A stretch of 45,475 nucleotides of DNA, taken from contig CAMVMX010000020.1 in assembly GCA_947168665.1 (NCBI GenBank), positions 1 through 45,475 on the forward strand, given 5' to 3'. Made by a program: the position numbers and the translations under genes. Of this stretch, positions 1 to 6,743 are shown piece after piece. This stretch comes from an uncultured Bacteroidales bacterium. GTDB lineage: Bacteria; Bacteroidota; Bacteroidia; Bacteroidales; P3. The notes under the pieces are model-generated. The model was given only the letters and a program-made list of their open reading frames with translations. It was not told the DNA's origin and did not search any database. Numbering within the stretch: position 1 is the stretch's first letter; each line of letters begins with the position of its first letter.

Positions 1-655
1 GTAGAAGAGTGTAAGGGAGAATGATTCCCCGTAGGGGATGACGATTTTGGAGAGAAGAAGGTGAGAATTAAGAGAAAACCCCTACGGGGTATCTAGAGGG
101 TAGGGAGAGGATTTGCTATTAAGAGGAAAGCCCTATGGGCTATCGTGTAGCGGAAGGAACAGGGCTGGATTCCCCGAAAGGGGATGGCTCTTAATAGTAG
201 AAGTGTATAAGGGAGAATGATTCCCCGTAGGGGATGACGATTTTGGAGAGAAGAAGGTGTGGATTAAGAGAAAACCCCTACGGGGTATATAGAGGGTAGG
301 GAGGGGATTTGCTATTAAGAGGAAAGCCCTACGGGCTATGGCTCGGCAACGACAGGGTGAGGAATGTATTGAGATATAAAGAGGATACAATTACCCATAG
401 GAGAAGCCGCTCAATTGATGGGAGAGATGATGAGTATGATTCCCCGATAGGGGATGGCTCTTAATAGTAGAAGTGTATAAGGGAGAATGATTCCCCGTAG
501 GGGATGACGATTTTGGAGAGAAGAAGGTGTGGATTAAGAGAAAACCCCTACGGGGTATTCAGAGGGTAGGGAGGGGATTTGCAATTAAGAGGAAAGCCCT
601 ACGGGCTATCTTGTAGCGGAAGGAACGGGGCTGGATTCCCCGATAGGGGATGGCT
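1..655. repeat. Three long direct repeats inside the hairpin array
   Basis: A composite unit containing hairpins A, B and C in the same order occurs three times, starting near 1, 197 and 467 with only a few differences. Each begins GTAGAAG and runs through the C hairpin (ends near 141, 337 and 607). Copies one and three also share the following GTAGCGGAAGGAAC segment (148-161 and 612-625) and a D hairpin. Copy two instead runs into about 100 bases of other sequence before the next D hairpin. This suggests segmental duplication of a multi-hairpin block plus a later rearrangement in the middle copy. Confidence 0.85.
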
Positions 656-800
656 CTTAATAGAGAAGAAAGATAGTGAGTTCGATTCCCCGTAGGGGAT
701 GACGCTAAATAGAAGAGTGAATAAACGTAAACTATTCCCCGTAGGGGATGACGATTAATAAAAAGGAATAAAGGATTGCGATGTCCCGATAGGGGATGCC
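1..800. repeat. REP-like hairpin array upstream of a RAYT gene
   Basis: About fifteen short GC-rich hairpins fill this stretch. Four types recur. Type A is ATTCCCC-GTA-GGGGAT (24-39, 220-235, 490-505, 685-700, 734-749). Type B is ACCCC-TAC-GGGGT (78-90, 274-286, 544-556). Type C is AGCCC-TAY-GGGCT (129-141, 325-337, 595-607). Type D is ATTCCCC-GAWA-GGGGAT (169-185, 439-455, 635-651, with a variant near 782-797). Start-to-start spacing is 40-54 bases almost throughout. The one gap (337-439) holds a degenerate ACCCATAGG at about 393-401. Types A and D are often followed by a tail like GRCKMTTAATAG. The array probably continues beyond the left edge. Hairpin clusters beside a Y1 transposase gene are typical of REP/RAYT loci. 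No long protein is credible here. Confidence 0.85.
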
Positions 801-818
801 GCATAATAACAATAATAC

Positions 819-1280
819 ATGGCTAATACGTATTGTCAATTGTATGTGCATATTATTTTCGCTGTAAAGTACCGTGATGCGTCCCTTGACAAGTCATGGA
901 GACCGGAATTGTTCAAATACATCACGGGGATTATCAGCGGCCGTGGGCATAAGGTGTATGCGGTTGGTGGAGTGTATGATCATGTCCATCTTTTTGTCAG
1001 CATGTTGCCAAGTCAGTCGGTCTCAGAATTAGTGCTGGAGGTTAAAAGAGCCACATCGTTGTGGATTAATGAGAAACGGATGGTCCGCGGCCACTTTGCT
1101 TGGCAGGAAGGATTCAGTGCGTTCTCTTACGGGATGTCGCAGGTTGAGCGAGTGGTAAATTATATAAGATGTCAGGAGGAGCATCATTTGAAACATACAT
1201 TTCGTGACGAGAACGAAATGTTCTTGAAGCTGTTTAAAGTAGATTATAATGAATCCTATTTGTTTAAAGAATTGATATGA
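819..1280 (+). CDS. REP-associated tyrosine transposase (IS200-like, Y1_Tnp)
   Basis: A 153-residue single-domain Y1 (HUH) transposase of the IS200/RAYT type. Enzymes of this family cut and join single-stranded DNA at hairpins through one tyrosine. The HUH motif is visible as DHVHLFV near residues 54-60, and the candidate catalytic tyrosine lies in VVNYIRCQEEHH near residue 110. The length matches the family. There is no partner tnpB. The gene sits immediately 3' of a large hairpin array, and the last hairpin lies about 20 bases before its start, which fits a domesticated RAYT better than a free IS200 element. The start at 819 is the first ATG after the array, with no obvious ribosome binding site, as is usual in this phylum. 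Its stop is 1 base from the start of hflX, so read-through transcription is likely. Activity on these hairpins is inferred. Confidence 0.88.
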   Translation: MANTYCQLYVHIIFAVKYRDASLDKSWRPELFKYITGIISGRGHKVYAVGGVYDHVHLFVSMLPSQSVSELVLEVKRATSLWINEKRMVRGHFAWQEGFSAFSYGMSQVERVVNYIRCQEEHHLKHTFRDENEMFLKLFKVDYNESYLFKELI

Positions 1281-1281
1281 T

Positions 1282-2619
1282 ATGAGTTGGAAACCGAATA
1301 ATCATGGCAAATGGAAGAGCCCCACGGGGGCTTGGGAGGCCGAGGGGCTGAAACCCAAACGCCCCACGCCGCAGGAGCGGAACACGTTCAGCACGGAGGT
1401 GGTGAAGGAGAAGGCGATATTGGTGAGTGTGTGTAGCGGCGGCACGACGATGGAGCGCACGCAGGAATGCCTGAACGAGCTGGCTTTCCTGCTCGACACC
1501 GCCGGTGGCATCCCGGTGAAGCAGGTGATCCAGCGGCTGGAACGGCCGGATACCCGCACCTATGTAGGCAGTGGCAAGCTGGAGGAGATTAAAGAGTACA
1601 AGAACGCGCTGGATGCTGATTTCCTGGTGTTCGACGACGAGCTGTCGCCCGCACAGTTGCGCAATCTGGAGCGGGAGTTTGGATGCCGGATACTTGACCG
1701 CACTACCTTGATTCTGGATATCTTTGCCAAACGTGCCCGCACCAGCATCGCCAAGACGCAGGTGGAGCTGGCACAGTTGCAGTATATGCTGCCCCGGCTG
1801 ACCCGCATGTGGACGCATCTGGAGCGGCAGCGCGGTGGTATCGGTATGCGTGGTCCCGGCGAGACGCAGATTGAGACCGACCGGCGACTGATTACCGAGA
1901 AGATTGCCCTGCTGAAGGAGAAGTTGCGCGACATTGACAAGCAGAAGGTGCAGCAGCGGAAGAACCGCGAGGCGCTGGTGCGTGTGGCGCTGGTGGGGTA
2001 TACGAATGTGGGGAAGTCAACGCTGATGAACCTGCTGAGCAAGAGCGATGTGTTTGCGGAGAACAAGCTTTTCGCCACGTTAGACACCACCGTCCGCAAG
2101 GTGGTATTAGGCAATCTGCCTTTCCTGCTTACGGACACGGTGGGGTTTATCCGCAAGTTGCCCCATGGGCTGGTGGAGTCGTTCAAGTCTACGCTGGACG
2201 AGGTGTGCGAGGCGGACCTGCTGATGCATGTGGTGGATATTTCGCATCCTGACTACGAGGAACAAATCAACGCGGTGAACCGCACGCTGGAGGAGATAGG
2301 GGCCAACGACAAGCCTACCATCCTTGTATTCAACAAGATTGATGCTTACACCTATATCGAGAAAGAAGAGGACGACCTGACGCCTATGACCAAAGCCAAC
2401 TGGACGCTGGACATGCTGAAGGACAGTTGGATGGCGCGGCAGGCAGAGTGCGACAATTCATCCCCTATTGAGAGGGGTGGCCGTAAGGTCGGGGTATGTT
2501 CAACCTTGTTCATCAGTGCCGCCAACAAAGAGAATATCGACGAGCTGCGCAACGTGATGTACGAAGAAGTGAAGAAAATCCACGCCGTAAGGTACCCGTA
2601 TAACAACTTCTTGTATTAA
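1282..2619 (+). CDS. hflX: Ribosome-associated GTPase HflX, with unusual insertions
   Basis: HflX splits stalled or stressed ribosomes using GTP. The 445-residue protein has the HflX N-terminal domain (YVGSGKLEEIKEY, then RTSIAKTQVELAQLQY), the linker GGIGMRGPGETQIE, and a G domain with P-loop GYTNVGKST (239-247), DTVGF, NKID (351-354) and a SAANKENID G5 motif. Two oddities stand out. The first 30-odd residues, before STEVVKEKAILV, look unlike HflX and contain a perfect hairpin (1318-1332). Residues about 391-407, between G4 and G5, are encoded by a palindromic repeat-like stretch (2452-2500) and look inserted. The start at 1282 is the only ATG early enough to include the KEKAILV strand, so the native start may have been displaced. 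The gene lies 1 base behind the RAYT gene, and its promoter must lie in or before the array or the transposase gene. Confidence 0.93.
   Translation: MSWKPNNHGKWKSPTGAWEAEGLKPKRPTPQERNTFSTEVVKEKAILVSVCSGGTTMERTQECLNELAFLLDTAGGIPVKQVIQRLERPDTRTYVGSGKLEEIKEYKNALDADFLVFDDELSPAQLRNLEREFGCRILDRTTLILDIFAKRARTSIAKTQVELAQLQYMLPRLTRMWTHLERQRGGIGMRGPGETQIETDRRLITEKIALLKEKLRDIDKQKVQQRKNREALVRVALVGYTNVGKSTLMNLLSKSDVFAENKLFATLDTTVRKVVLGNLPFLLTDTVGFIRKLPHGLVESFKSTLDEVCEADLLMHVVDISHPDYEEQINAVNRTLEEIGANDKPTILVFNKIDAYTYIEKEEDDLTPMTKANWTLDMLKDSWMARQAECDNSSPIERGGRKVGVCSTLFISAANKENIDELRNVMYEEVKKIHAVRYPYNNFLY
1318..1332 (+). repeat. REP-like hairpin inside the 5' end of hflX
   Basis: AGCCCC-ACG-GGGGCT is a perfect 6-bp stem with a three-base loop. 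It closely resembles the AGCCC-TAC-GGGCT hairpins of the upstream array. It lies within codons 13-17 of hflX, in the part of the protein that does not look like HflX. Confidence 0.6.
2452..2500 (+). repeat. Palindromic element read in frame within hflX
   Basis: The stretch holds CCCCT (2462-2466) facing AGGGG (2473-2477), followed by a second small hairpin GGCC-GTAA-GGTC (2479-2490) and GGGGT. It encodes about 17 residues (NSSPIERGGRKVGV and neighbours) between the NKID and SAANKE motifs. The form matches the two-hairpin dispersed repeats I associate with Bacteroidota intergenic regions. That resemblance is from memory and was not tested here. Confidence 0.55.
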
Positions 2620-2628
2620 AAAAGTCTA

Positions 2629-2655
2629 TTGCTTCAAAAAAAATGTGTATCTTTG
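2629..2655 (+). promoter_or_regulatory. Probable promoter of higBA
   Basis: TATCTTTG at 2648-2655 fits the Bacteroidota -7 consensus TAnnTTTG. A TTG at 2629-2631 could serve as a weak -33 element, though its spacing (16 bases) is short. The toxin start codon is only 8 bases downstream of the box, so the leader would be very short. Confidence 0.55.
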
Positions 2656-2663
2656 CATTTTGA

Positions 2664-2981
2664 ATGAAGATATATTTTGATAAAGAGTATCTGCGTGAGT
2701 TATATGTCTCAGGAAAAACATCTGACAAGAAACACCGTTTCCAGCCTGATGTGGTGAGAAGGTTTGTAAAAGTGGTTGATATGATGGTGGCAGTGGATAA
2801 TGTGAATAGTCTTGCACTATGCGGAGGCCTTCATTACGAGCATTTACATGGAGATAAGCAGGGTTATTCTTCTGTCAGGGTTAATAAGAAATATAGGATT
2901 GAATTTACAGAACATATAGAGGGAAGTGAAACTGTTGCTACTGTTTGTAATATAACCGAATTGTCTAACCATTACGATTAA
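2664..2981 (+). CDS. higB: HigB-type toxin (RelE superfamily mRNA interferase)
   Basis: A 105-residue protein of the HigB / plasmid-maintenance killer family, which cleaves translated mRNA on the ribosome. The family pattern is visible: KIYFDKEYLRELY at the start, a helix with RFQPDVVRRFVKVVDMM, the NVNSLALCGGLHYEHLHGDKQGYSSVRVNKKYRIEF core (about residues 48-84) with the conserved RVNxxYRI strand, and a C-terminal ITELSNHYD. The toxin gene precedes the antitoxin gene, the usual higBA order, with a 5-base gap. The sequence is more AT-rich than the neighbouring housekeeping genes, consistent with mobility. Expression is expected to be repressed by HigA, alone or as a complex. The assignment to the family is firm, the exact target specificity is not. 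Confidence 0.88.
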   Translation: MKIYFDKEYLRELYVSGKTSDKKHRFQPDVVRRFVKVVDMMVAVDNVNSLALCGGLHYEHLHGDKQGYSSVRVNKKYRIEFTEHIEGSETVATVCNITELSNHYD

Positions 2982-2986
2982 GAACT

Positions 2987-3331
2987 ATGATACACGTTGA
3001 TGGAATAAAGGATGATATGATAGCCAACAATCTCAAGCCATATCGATTCACTCATCCTGGCGAGGTGGTGAAAGATGAATTGGAAGACCGTGGAATATCA
3101 CAACGAGCTTTTGCTTGTATGCTTGGAGTATCATATTCCATGCTCAATGAGATTTTGAATGCCCATCGTCCCATCACGGCATCGATGGCTCTGATGATTG
3201 AGGCAGCCCTTGGCTTGCCTGCAGACATGTTAATGAACCTCCAAGGATCATACAATCTCAACACAGCCCGCAATAACAGTGACGTCATAAACATGCTATC
3301 CAAGATACGGAATGCGGCAGCAGTTCTGTGA
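2987..3331 (+). CDS. higA: HigA-type antitoxin (XRE helix-turn-helix)
   Basis: A 114-residue HigA/VapI-type antitoxin. The N-terminal THPGEVVKDELEDRGISQRAFACMLGVS (about residues 22-49) is the hallmark HigA motif leading into an XRE helix-turn-helix, followed by the recognition helix region SYSMLNEILNAHRPITASMALMIEAALG. HigA binds and neutralises the toxin and represses its own operon. The gene starts 5 bases after higB and is surely co-transcribed. A MIHVDGIKDDMIANNLKP leader precedes the domain, so a start at the internal ATG (3017) is also possible. No obvious operator palindrome is seen at the higB promoter. Confidence 0.9.
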   Translation: MIHVDGIKDDMIANNLKPYRFTHPGEVVKDELEDRGISQRAFACMLGVSYSMLNEILNAHRPITASMALMIEAALGLPADMLMNLQGSYNLNTARNNSDVINMLSKIRNAAAVL

Positions 3332-3404
3332 AATCATGTGCGATATATTTTTGTATCGCTGTGGTTTATTATATGAATGATTATTGACGTATAGGTCAAA
3401 TTTG

Positions 3405-3417
3405 TGCTATAATAGCA
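3405..3417. promoter_or_regulatory. 13-base palindrome before the RES gene
   Basis: TGCTAT-A-ATAGCA is a perfect palindrome 55 bases before the RES-domain start codon, in an AT-rich gap. It could be a binding site for a small regulator such as HigA or a promoter-proximal operator. Only the symmetry supports this. Confidence 0.35.
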
Positions 3418-3471
3418 ATTGATTGTGAATTTGATTTTTACAGATAAAGATTGGAAAGATTAATTTGTATT

Positions 3472-4305
3472 ATGATGGACATGACAATAAGTGAAATAAC
3501 AAATCTAATTCGAAATCGGGAAGAGGCATCACCTGATGAGATAAAAAAATGGTTTGATTCAATATATGGACTTATAGTAGTACCATCTCTAACTATTGAA
3601 GCTGGCACAACCTTGTACCGTGCTACAGTGATTACAAGTGAAGAAGAGATGTCGTGTATTACGTGTATTAGTAGATTAAGCTATAAACCTGCTTATCTTA
3701 ACAGTACTTATGGCAGAGCCAGTACACCTCACAATACAATGTTTTATGGTATAGTTTCATCTAACATTCAAAATGCACATTATTCTTGTTTGGTTGAAAC
3801 ATGTCCAATTTTTAGAGAGAAAAAGCAAGAACAGGGTCACTATAGGGTAGCAATAGGTAAGTGGATATTAAAGAAAGAACTTCGAATGGCTGCAATTGTT
3901 GACGTTGATGGTAACAACAAATCAGGTGCTCTGAGGAACTTTGATCCAAAAGATTTTATAAGAATAATAGACCAATTAAATAATTATCAAGAAGTAATTG
4001 ATTTTTGGCGTTTGATAAACCAGGAATTCAGAAAAAATGTGGCTAAGGATAGAGAATATGCAGTGTCCGCACACTTCGCAGAGAAGCTTCTTTCAAAAGG
4101 ATTTGATGGGATTATTTATGAAAGTATCCAATCTATAGATGAAAAAGCAAAGGAGTCGCTATGCGTTGCTGTCAGACCAGAAATTGTGGATAACCACTTT
4201 CTCGATATAGAGAGTATGGTTTTATATGAATTCGATTATAAAGGTAATAACACTCCTGTAACGCCCCAAAAAACTATGCATCATATTTTTAACCCTACGG
4301 AGTGA
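3472..4305 (+). CDS. RES-domain protein, possible NAD-degrading toxin
   Basis: A 277-residue protein with an RES-like core. Counting from the ATG at 3472, LYRAT (R50), SYKPAYLNSTYGRASTPHN and MFYG (about 70-93), LVETC (E109) and GFDGIIYES near the C-terminal third match the Arg/Glu/Ser pattern of RES proteins. Several RES proteins degrade NAD+ as toxins. A helical stretch of about 45 residues precedes the core. RES toxins normally pair with a dedicated Xre/MbcA antitoxin just upstream. Here the nearest regulator is HigA, which already has its own toxin, and the gap is about 140 bases. The gene is markedly AT-rich, suggesting recent transfer. A TTG at 3451 is in frame, but the ATG is preferred. 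The domain call is from pattern only. Confidence 0.6.
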   Translation: MMDMTISEITNLIRNREEASPDEIKKWFDSIYGLIVVPSLTIEAGTTLYRATVITSEEEMSCITCISRLSYKPAYLNSTYGRASTPHNTMFYGIVSSNIQNAHYSCLVETCPIFREKKQEQGHYRVAIGKWILKKELRMAAIVDVDGNNKSGALRNFDPKDFIRIIDQLNNYQEVIDFWRLINQEFRKNVAKDREYAVSAHFAEKLLSKGFDGIIYESIQSIDEKAKESLCVAVRPEIVDNHFLDIESMVLYEFDYKGNNTPVTPQKTMHHIFNPTE

Positions 4306-4316
4306 TTGAATTATTA

Positions 4317-4538
4317 TGTAATGTTTTTTGTATTATTTGGCGGATGATCTGATGGGGCTGTATGTTGGTGAGATTTGAATACGTGGGTGTGTTTGACATT
4401 CACACATTAGAAATGACTCTTGGTGATTTGCCCGAAAAAGCGCAGCATCTTGTTCAGGAATGGTTATGTGCTAATGCCAAGGCACTTATCGAAATGTGGA
4501 ATACTCAGCAAATCCATAAACTGCCACCCTTAAAATAA
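4317..4538 (+). pseudogene. Decayed DUF4160 gene
   Basis: Read in the frame ending at the TAA 4536-4538, this region gives VFCIIWRMI, a TGA stop (4350-4352), then VGVFDIHTLEMTLGDLPEK and AQHLVQEWLCANAKALIEMW, ending in KLPPLK. The second part is a good match to the C-terminal half of DUF4160 proteins. The first part resembles their FFGIVIRM strand, but the His-rich middle is lost and there is no in-frame start codon. An ATG at 4362 could still produce a 58-residue C-terminal fragment. The stop overlaps the start of the next gene (TAATG), the usual coupling of DUF4160 with DUF2442. The parallels are from knowledge of the family and no alignment was run. Confidence 0.6.
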
Positions 4539-4834
4539 TGAATACTCTTCCACGCATAAAAAGCATAGAGGCTTTGCCGAATTTTCTCCTCTCCGTTGTG
4601 TTTGACGATGGGAAGGCGGTGGTGTATGATGTTGGTGAGGATATTGAACAGGTTGAAGAGTTCCGCTTGCTGAAACAGATACCTCACCTATGGAAGCAGG
4701 TGCAGGTGGATAGGAGCCGTACATGTGTGTATTGGAATGACAGGATTGACCTGCCTTCTGACACCTTGTATGAGTATGGCGTGCCTCAATATAATACCGG
4801 TGAAGAGAACTTGCCCCACGTTGCTGAGGAATAA
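4538..4834 (+). CDS. DUF2442 family protein
   Basis: A 98-residue protein of the DUF2442 type: RIKSIEALPNFLLSVVFDDGK, AVVYDVGEDIEQVEEFRLL, then VYWNDRIDLPSDTLYEYGV. Members are small beta-rich proteins of unknown role, often encoded directly after a DUF4160 gene in an arrangement that resembles a toxin-antitoxin pair. Here the partner upstream is broken, leaving this gene apparently intact but orphaned. Its ATG overlaps the partner's stop codon. No promoter of its own is evident. If the pair is a toxin-antitoxin system, survival of this member and loss of the other would be informative about which is harmful, but that is inference. Confidence 0.8.
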   Translation: MNTLPRIKSIEALPNFLLSVVFDDGKAVVYDVGEDIEQVEEFRLLKQIPHLWKQVQVDRSRTCVYWNDRIDLPSDTLYEYGVPQYNTGEENLPHVAEE

Positions 4835-4861
4835 TTGCTACAGCAGTAAAAACAAGAATAC

Positions 4862-5635
4862 TTATTGCTTTTGGGCGATGAAGAAGGCGTAGCCGTAGTG
4901 GCGGTGGTAGCGGTGGTAGAGTTCGGCCTCTCGGCGCTGGTTGTCCACAAGGTTTATAGCCGTTGGGTTGTCTATATGGCGGGAGAGGAAGGCCTCTTGT
5001 GCCTTGACGGCAGGGGTGTAGAAGTGGTCTGTCCAGCAGTCTTCGGGTAGGACGAACATAGCCACGGGGCGGTACCCTTCATCCTGTAGGGTAGAGAGTT
5101 TGGCACTGATGGTATCGATTTCGGGGTAGGCATCGAGCCAGAACTCTTCTATTTCAGCCGGGCGTTCATGGGTGAGCCATACGGCATCGGTGACGGCTAT
5201 ATAGCCATTGGGACGCAGGTATTGCCGCCACTCATGCACTCCTCGCTTGAAACCTATGTTGTAGATGGCTCCCTCACACCATATAAGGTCAATAGACTCA
5301 GGGCTGAATGGCAGCTGGCACATATCGCCGACCATAGGATTGACGCGGTGTTGCAGCCCTTCTTGTTGGCATCGGGACTGTAGCTTGTTGATAAAAGTGG
5401 GAAATAGGTCGAGGGCCGTGATGCGGCAGGGGGTGTGGAGGGCAAGGGTGAGCGTTGGCGTACCGGTGCCGCAGCCGAGGTCGGCGATGGAGGACTGCTC
5501 TGTCAGTCCATCGACAAAGGAAAGCGCGCGGAGGGTGGTGTCAATGCTGCCTGGCCCTTGACGGTCCATGCTGGAGAAATATTCACATATCAGATTGAAG
5601 TCGAAATCATGGATGGAATTGTTGTCGTTGTTCAT
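4862..5635 (-). CDS. Class I SAM-dependent methyltransferase
   Basis: A 257-residue methyltransferase with the SAM-binding motif ADLGCGTGTPTLTLA, the acidic strand end ITALDLFP, a GDMCQLPF motif II and the post-motif LRPNGYIAVTD. EGAIYNIGFKRGVHEW and a FW...YPEIDTIS segment mark a subgroup common in gut Bacteroidota. The substrate is unknown, and the fold suits a small molecule. The start at 5635 (MNNDNNSIHDFDF) is preferred. An in-frame ATG at 5695 would add 20 residues (FKFVYLLIIIPTLTH) that look like untranslated leader. It follows the AraC-type gene on the same strand with a 70-base gap, so the regulator and enzyme may form one unit. No terminator is seen after it. Confidence 0.85.
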   Translation of the reverse strand: MNNDNNSIHDFDFNLICEYFSSMDRQGPGSIDTTLRALSFVDGLTEQSSIADLGCGTGTPTLTLALHTPCRITALDLFPTFINKLQSRCQQEGLQHRVNPMVGDMCQLPFSPESIDLIWCEGAIYNIGFKRGVHEWRQYLRPNGYIAVTDAVWLTHERPAEIEEFWLDAYPEIDTISAKLSTLQDEGYRPVAMFVLPEDCWTDHFYTPAVKAQEAFLSRHIDNPTAINLVDNQRREAELYHRYHRHYGYAFFIAQKQ

Positions 5636-5705
5636 AGTTGTGGGGGAATGTGTTAATGTGGGAATAATGATTAACAAATAAACGAATTTAAACAATCAAG
5701 TATTC

Positions 5706-6629
5706 TTATTGTTTATCGGAGGCGAAATGAATATAAGTGTAGTTGATGTTCGAGGCAGCTGCTTGGTGCGTGGCGCTGAAGTTGCGGGGGCTTTGAGAGG
5801 TTTGCCGTTTGAACCAGGTGCCGAATGTGGACTGGTTGGGGAAGCCCAGTTCGGAGGCGATTTCTTTGATGGTCTGGTTGCCGCTGTGCAGCAGTTGGAC
5901 GGCTTGGTGCAGCCGGTGGCGGTCAATCCATTCGGTGGGGGTATGACCAGAGGTCTGTTTTACACAGATGGAGAGTCTTTTCGAAGTGATGTTCAACTGG
6001 GAGGCATACCAGTCGAGTGAAGTGTGTTGGCGGAAGTGTTGCTCCACCAGACGCAGGAATTGTTCGGTGTGCAGTTCGGCTGCTGTGACTATGAGCTGGG
6101 TGGCAGAGCTGTGGAGGTAGGGGCCGAAGCCATAGAACCAAGCCTCGAAGAGAAGGGGTAGCACGCGGTCGAGGTTGGGGTGGGAGGGCTGGTTGAGCAA
6201 TCCTCGCACCATCCCGATGAAATTCAAGAGAGCGTCTTCCATTCCCTCGGCCAGTGTGGTGACGGGTTGCCGTTGGACGGAGAGCAGAGTGCGGTAAGGA
6301 CTGCCGAGGTTAAGGCTGTTGGTGAAACGTTCGGAAAGGAGCATGGTGATGGCCCGGAAGTCGGAGCTTGCCTCGCGGGTGTCGATAATCATTCCGGGCA
6401 GTGCTATGAGAACCTGTCCGGCAGTGAGCAACAGGTGGTGATAGTTGAGATGTAAATCAAGTGTCCCGCTTTGGCACAAAAGGCAGACAATCTTGTCGGT
6501 CATAATTTCCCGTCCTGCCACGAGTGGCATTACAGAGTCCATAGACAGGCCTTCGTCAAGAAGGTATATGTCGTCACCATAGTGACACATTGTCATTCTG
6601 TGCTCGAATTGTTCATGCAGGTTGTTCAT
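5706..6629 (-). CDS. AraC-family transcriptional regulator
   Basis: A 307-residue regulator. The N-terminal two thirds is a cupin-like sensory domain (for example LLCQSGTLDLHLNYHHLLL, AGQVLIALPGMIIDTREASS). The C-terminal part, about residues 185-290, holds the double helix-turn-helix of AraC proteins: SLDWYASQLNITSKRLS, then TIKEIASELGFPNQSTFGTW followed by FKRQTSQSPRNF. It is the upstream gene of a pair with the methyltransferase and is divergent from the exported-repeat operon starting at 6744, so either could be its target. The ligand is unknown. No -7 box was found on the minus strand in the short gap. Confidence 0.92.
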   Translation of the reverse strand: MNNLHEQFEHRMTMCHYGDDIYLLDEGLSMDSVMPLVAGREIMTDKIVCLLCQSGTLDLHLNYHHLLLTAGQVLIALPGMIIDTREASSDFRAITMLLSERFTNSLNLGSPYRTLLSVQRQPVTTLAEGMEDALLNFIGMVRGLLNQPSHPNLDRVLPLLFEAWFYGFGPYLHSSATQLIVTAAELHTEQFLRLVEQHFRQHTSLDWYASQLNITSKRLSICVKQTSGHTPTEWIDRHRLHQAVQLLHSGNQTIKEIASELGFPNQSTFGTWFKRQTSQSPRNFSATHQAAASNINYTYIHFASDKQ

Positions 6630-6712
6630 GGTTACATAACGTGAAATTGTTTTGTATAGTATATTCTCTGTTTAGTTTTGCTGTATTTTCGATTATTATG
6701 TGTTGAAAGTAG

Positions 6713-6720
6713 TACTTTTG
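6713..6720 (+). promoter_or_regulatory. -7 promoter box for the 6744-7670 operon
   Basis: TACTTTTG fits TAnnTTTG and lies 23 bases before the preferred start codon. A T-rich run (TTTTC, 6686-6690) stands where the -33 element would be, but it is weak. Confidence 0.5.
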
Positions 6721-6743
6721 CACAAAATTTAAAATGGCAAGAT

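Noticed and set aside
678..703. tRNA T-arm-like GTTCGATTCC
   Set aside because: It is part of a type A hairpin, and no acceptor stem or anticodon arm can be built around it.
1..800. CRISPR array
   Set aside because: The repeats are short hairpins of four types with repeated, not unique, intervening sequence, and no cas genes are present.
133..804. Two minus-strand proteins of 85 and 81 residues in the array
   Set aside because: Their sequences are translations of the hairpin repeats (recurring SPTGN and RRAFLLIANPLP strings), with no start context or family.
819..1280. Complete IS200/IS605 insertion sequence
   Set aside because: No tnpB and no clear left/right end pair around the gene. The adjacent hairpin array points to a RAYT instead.
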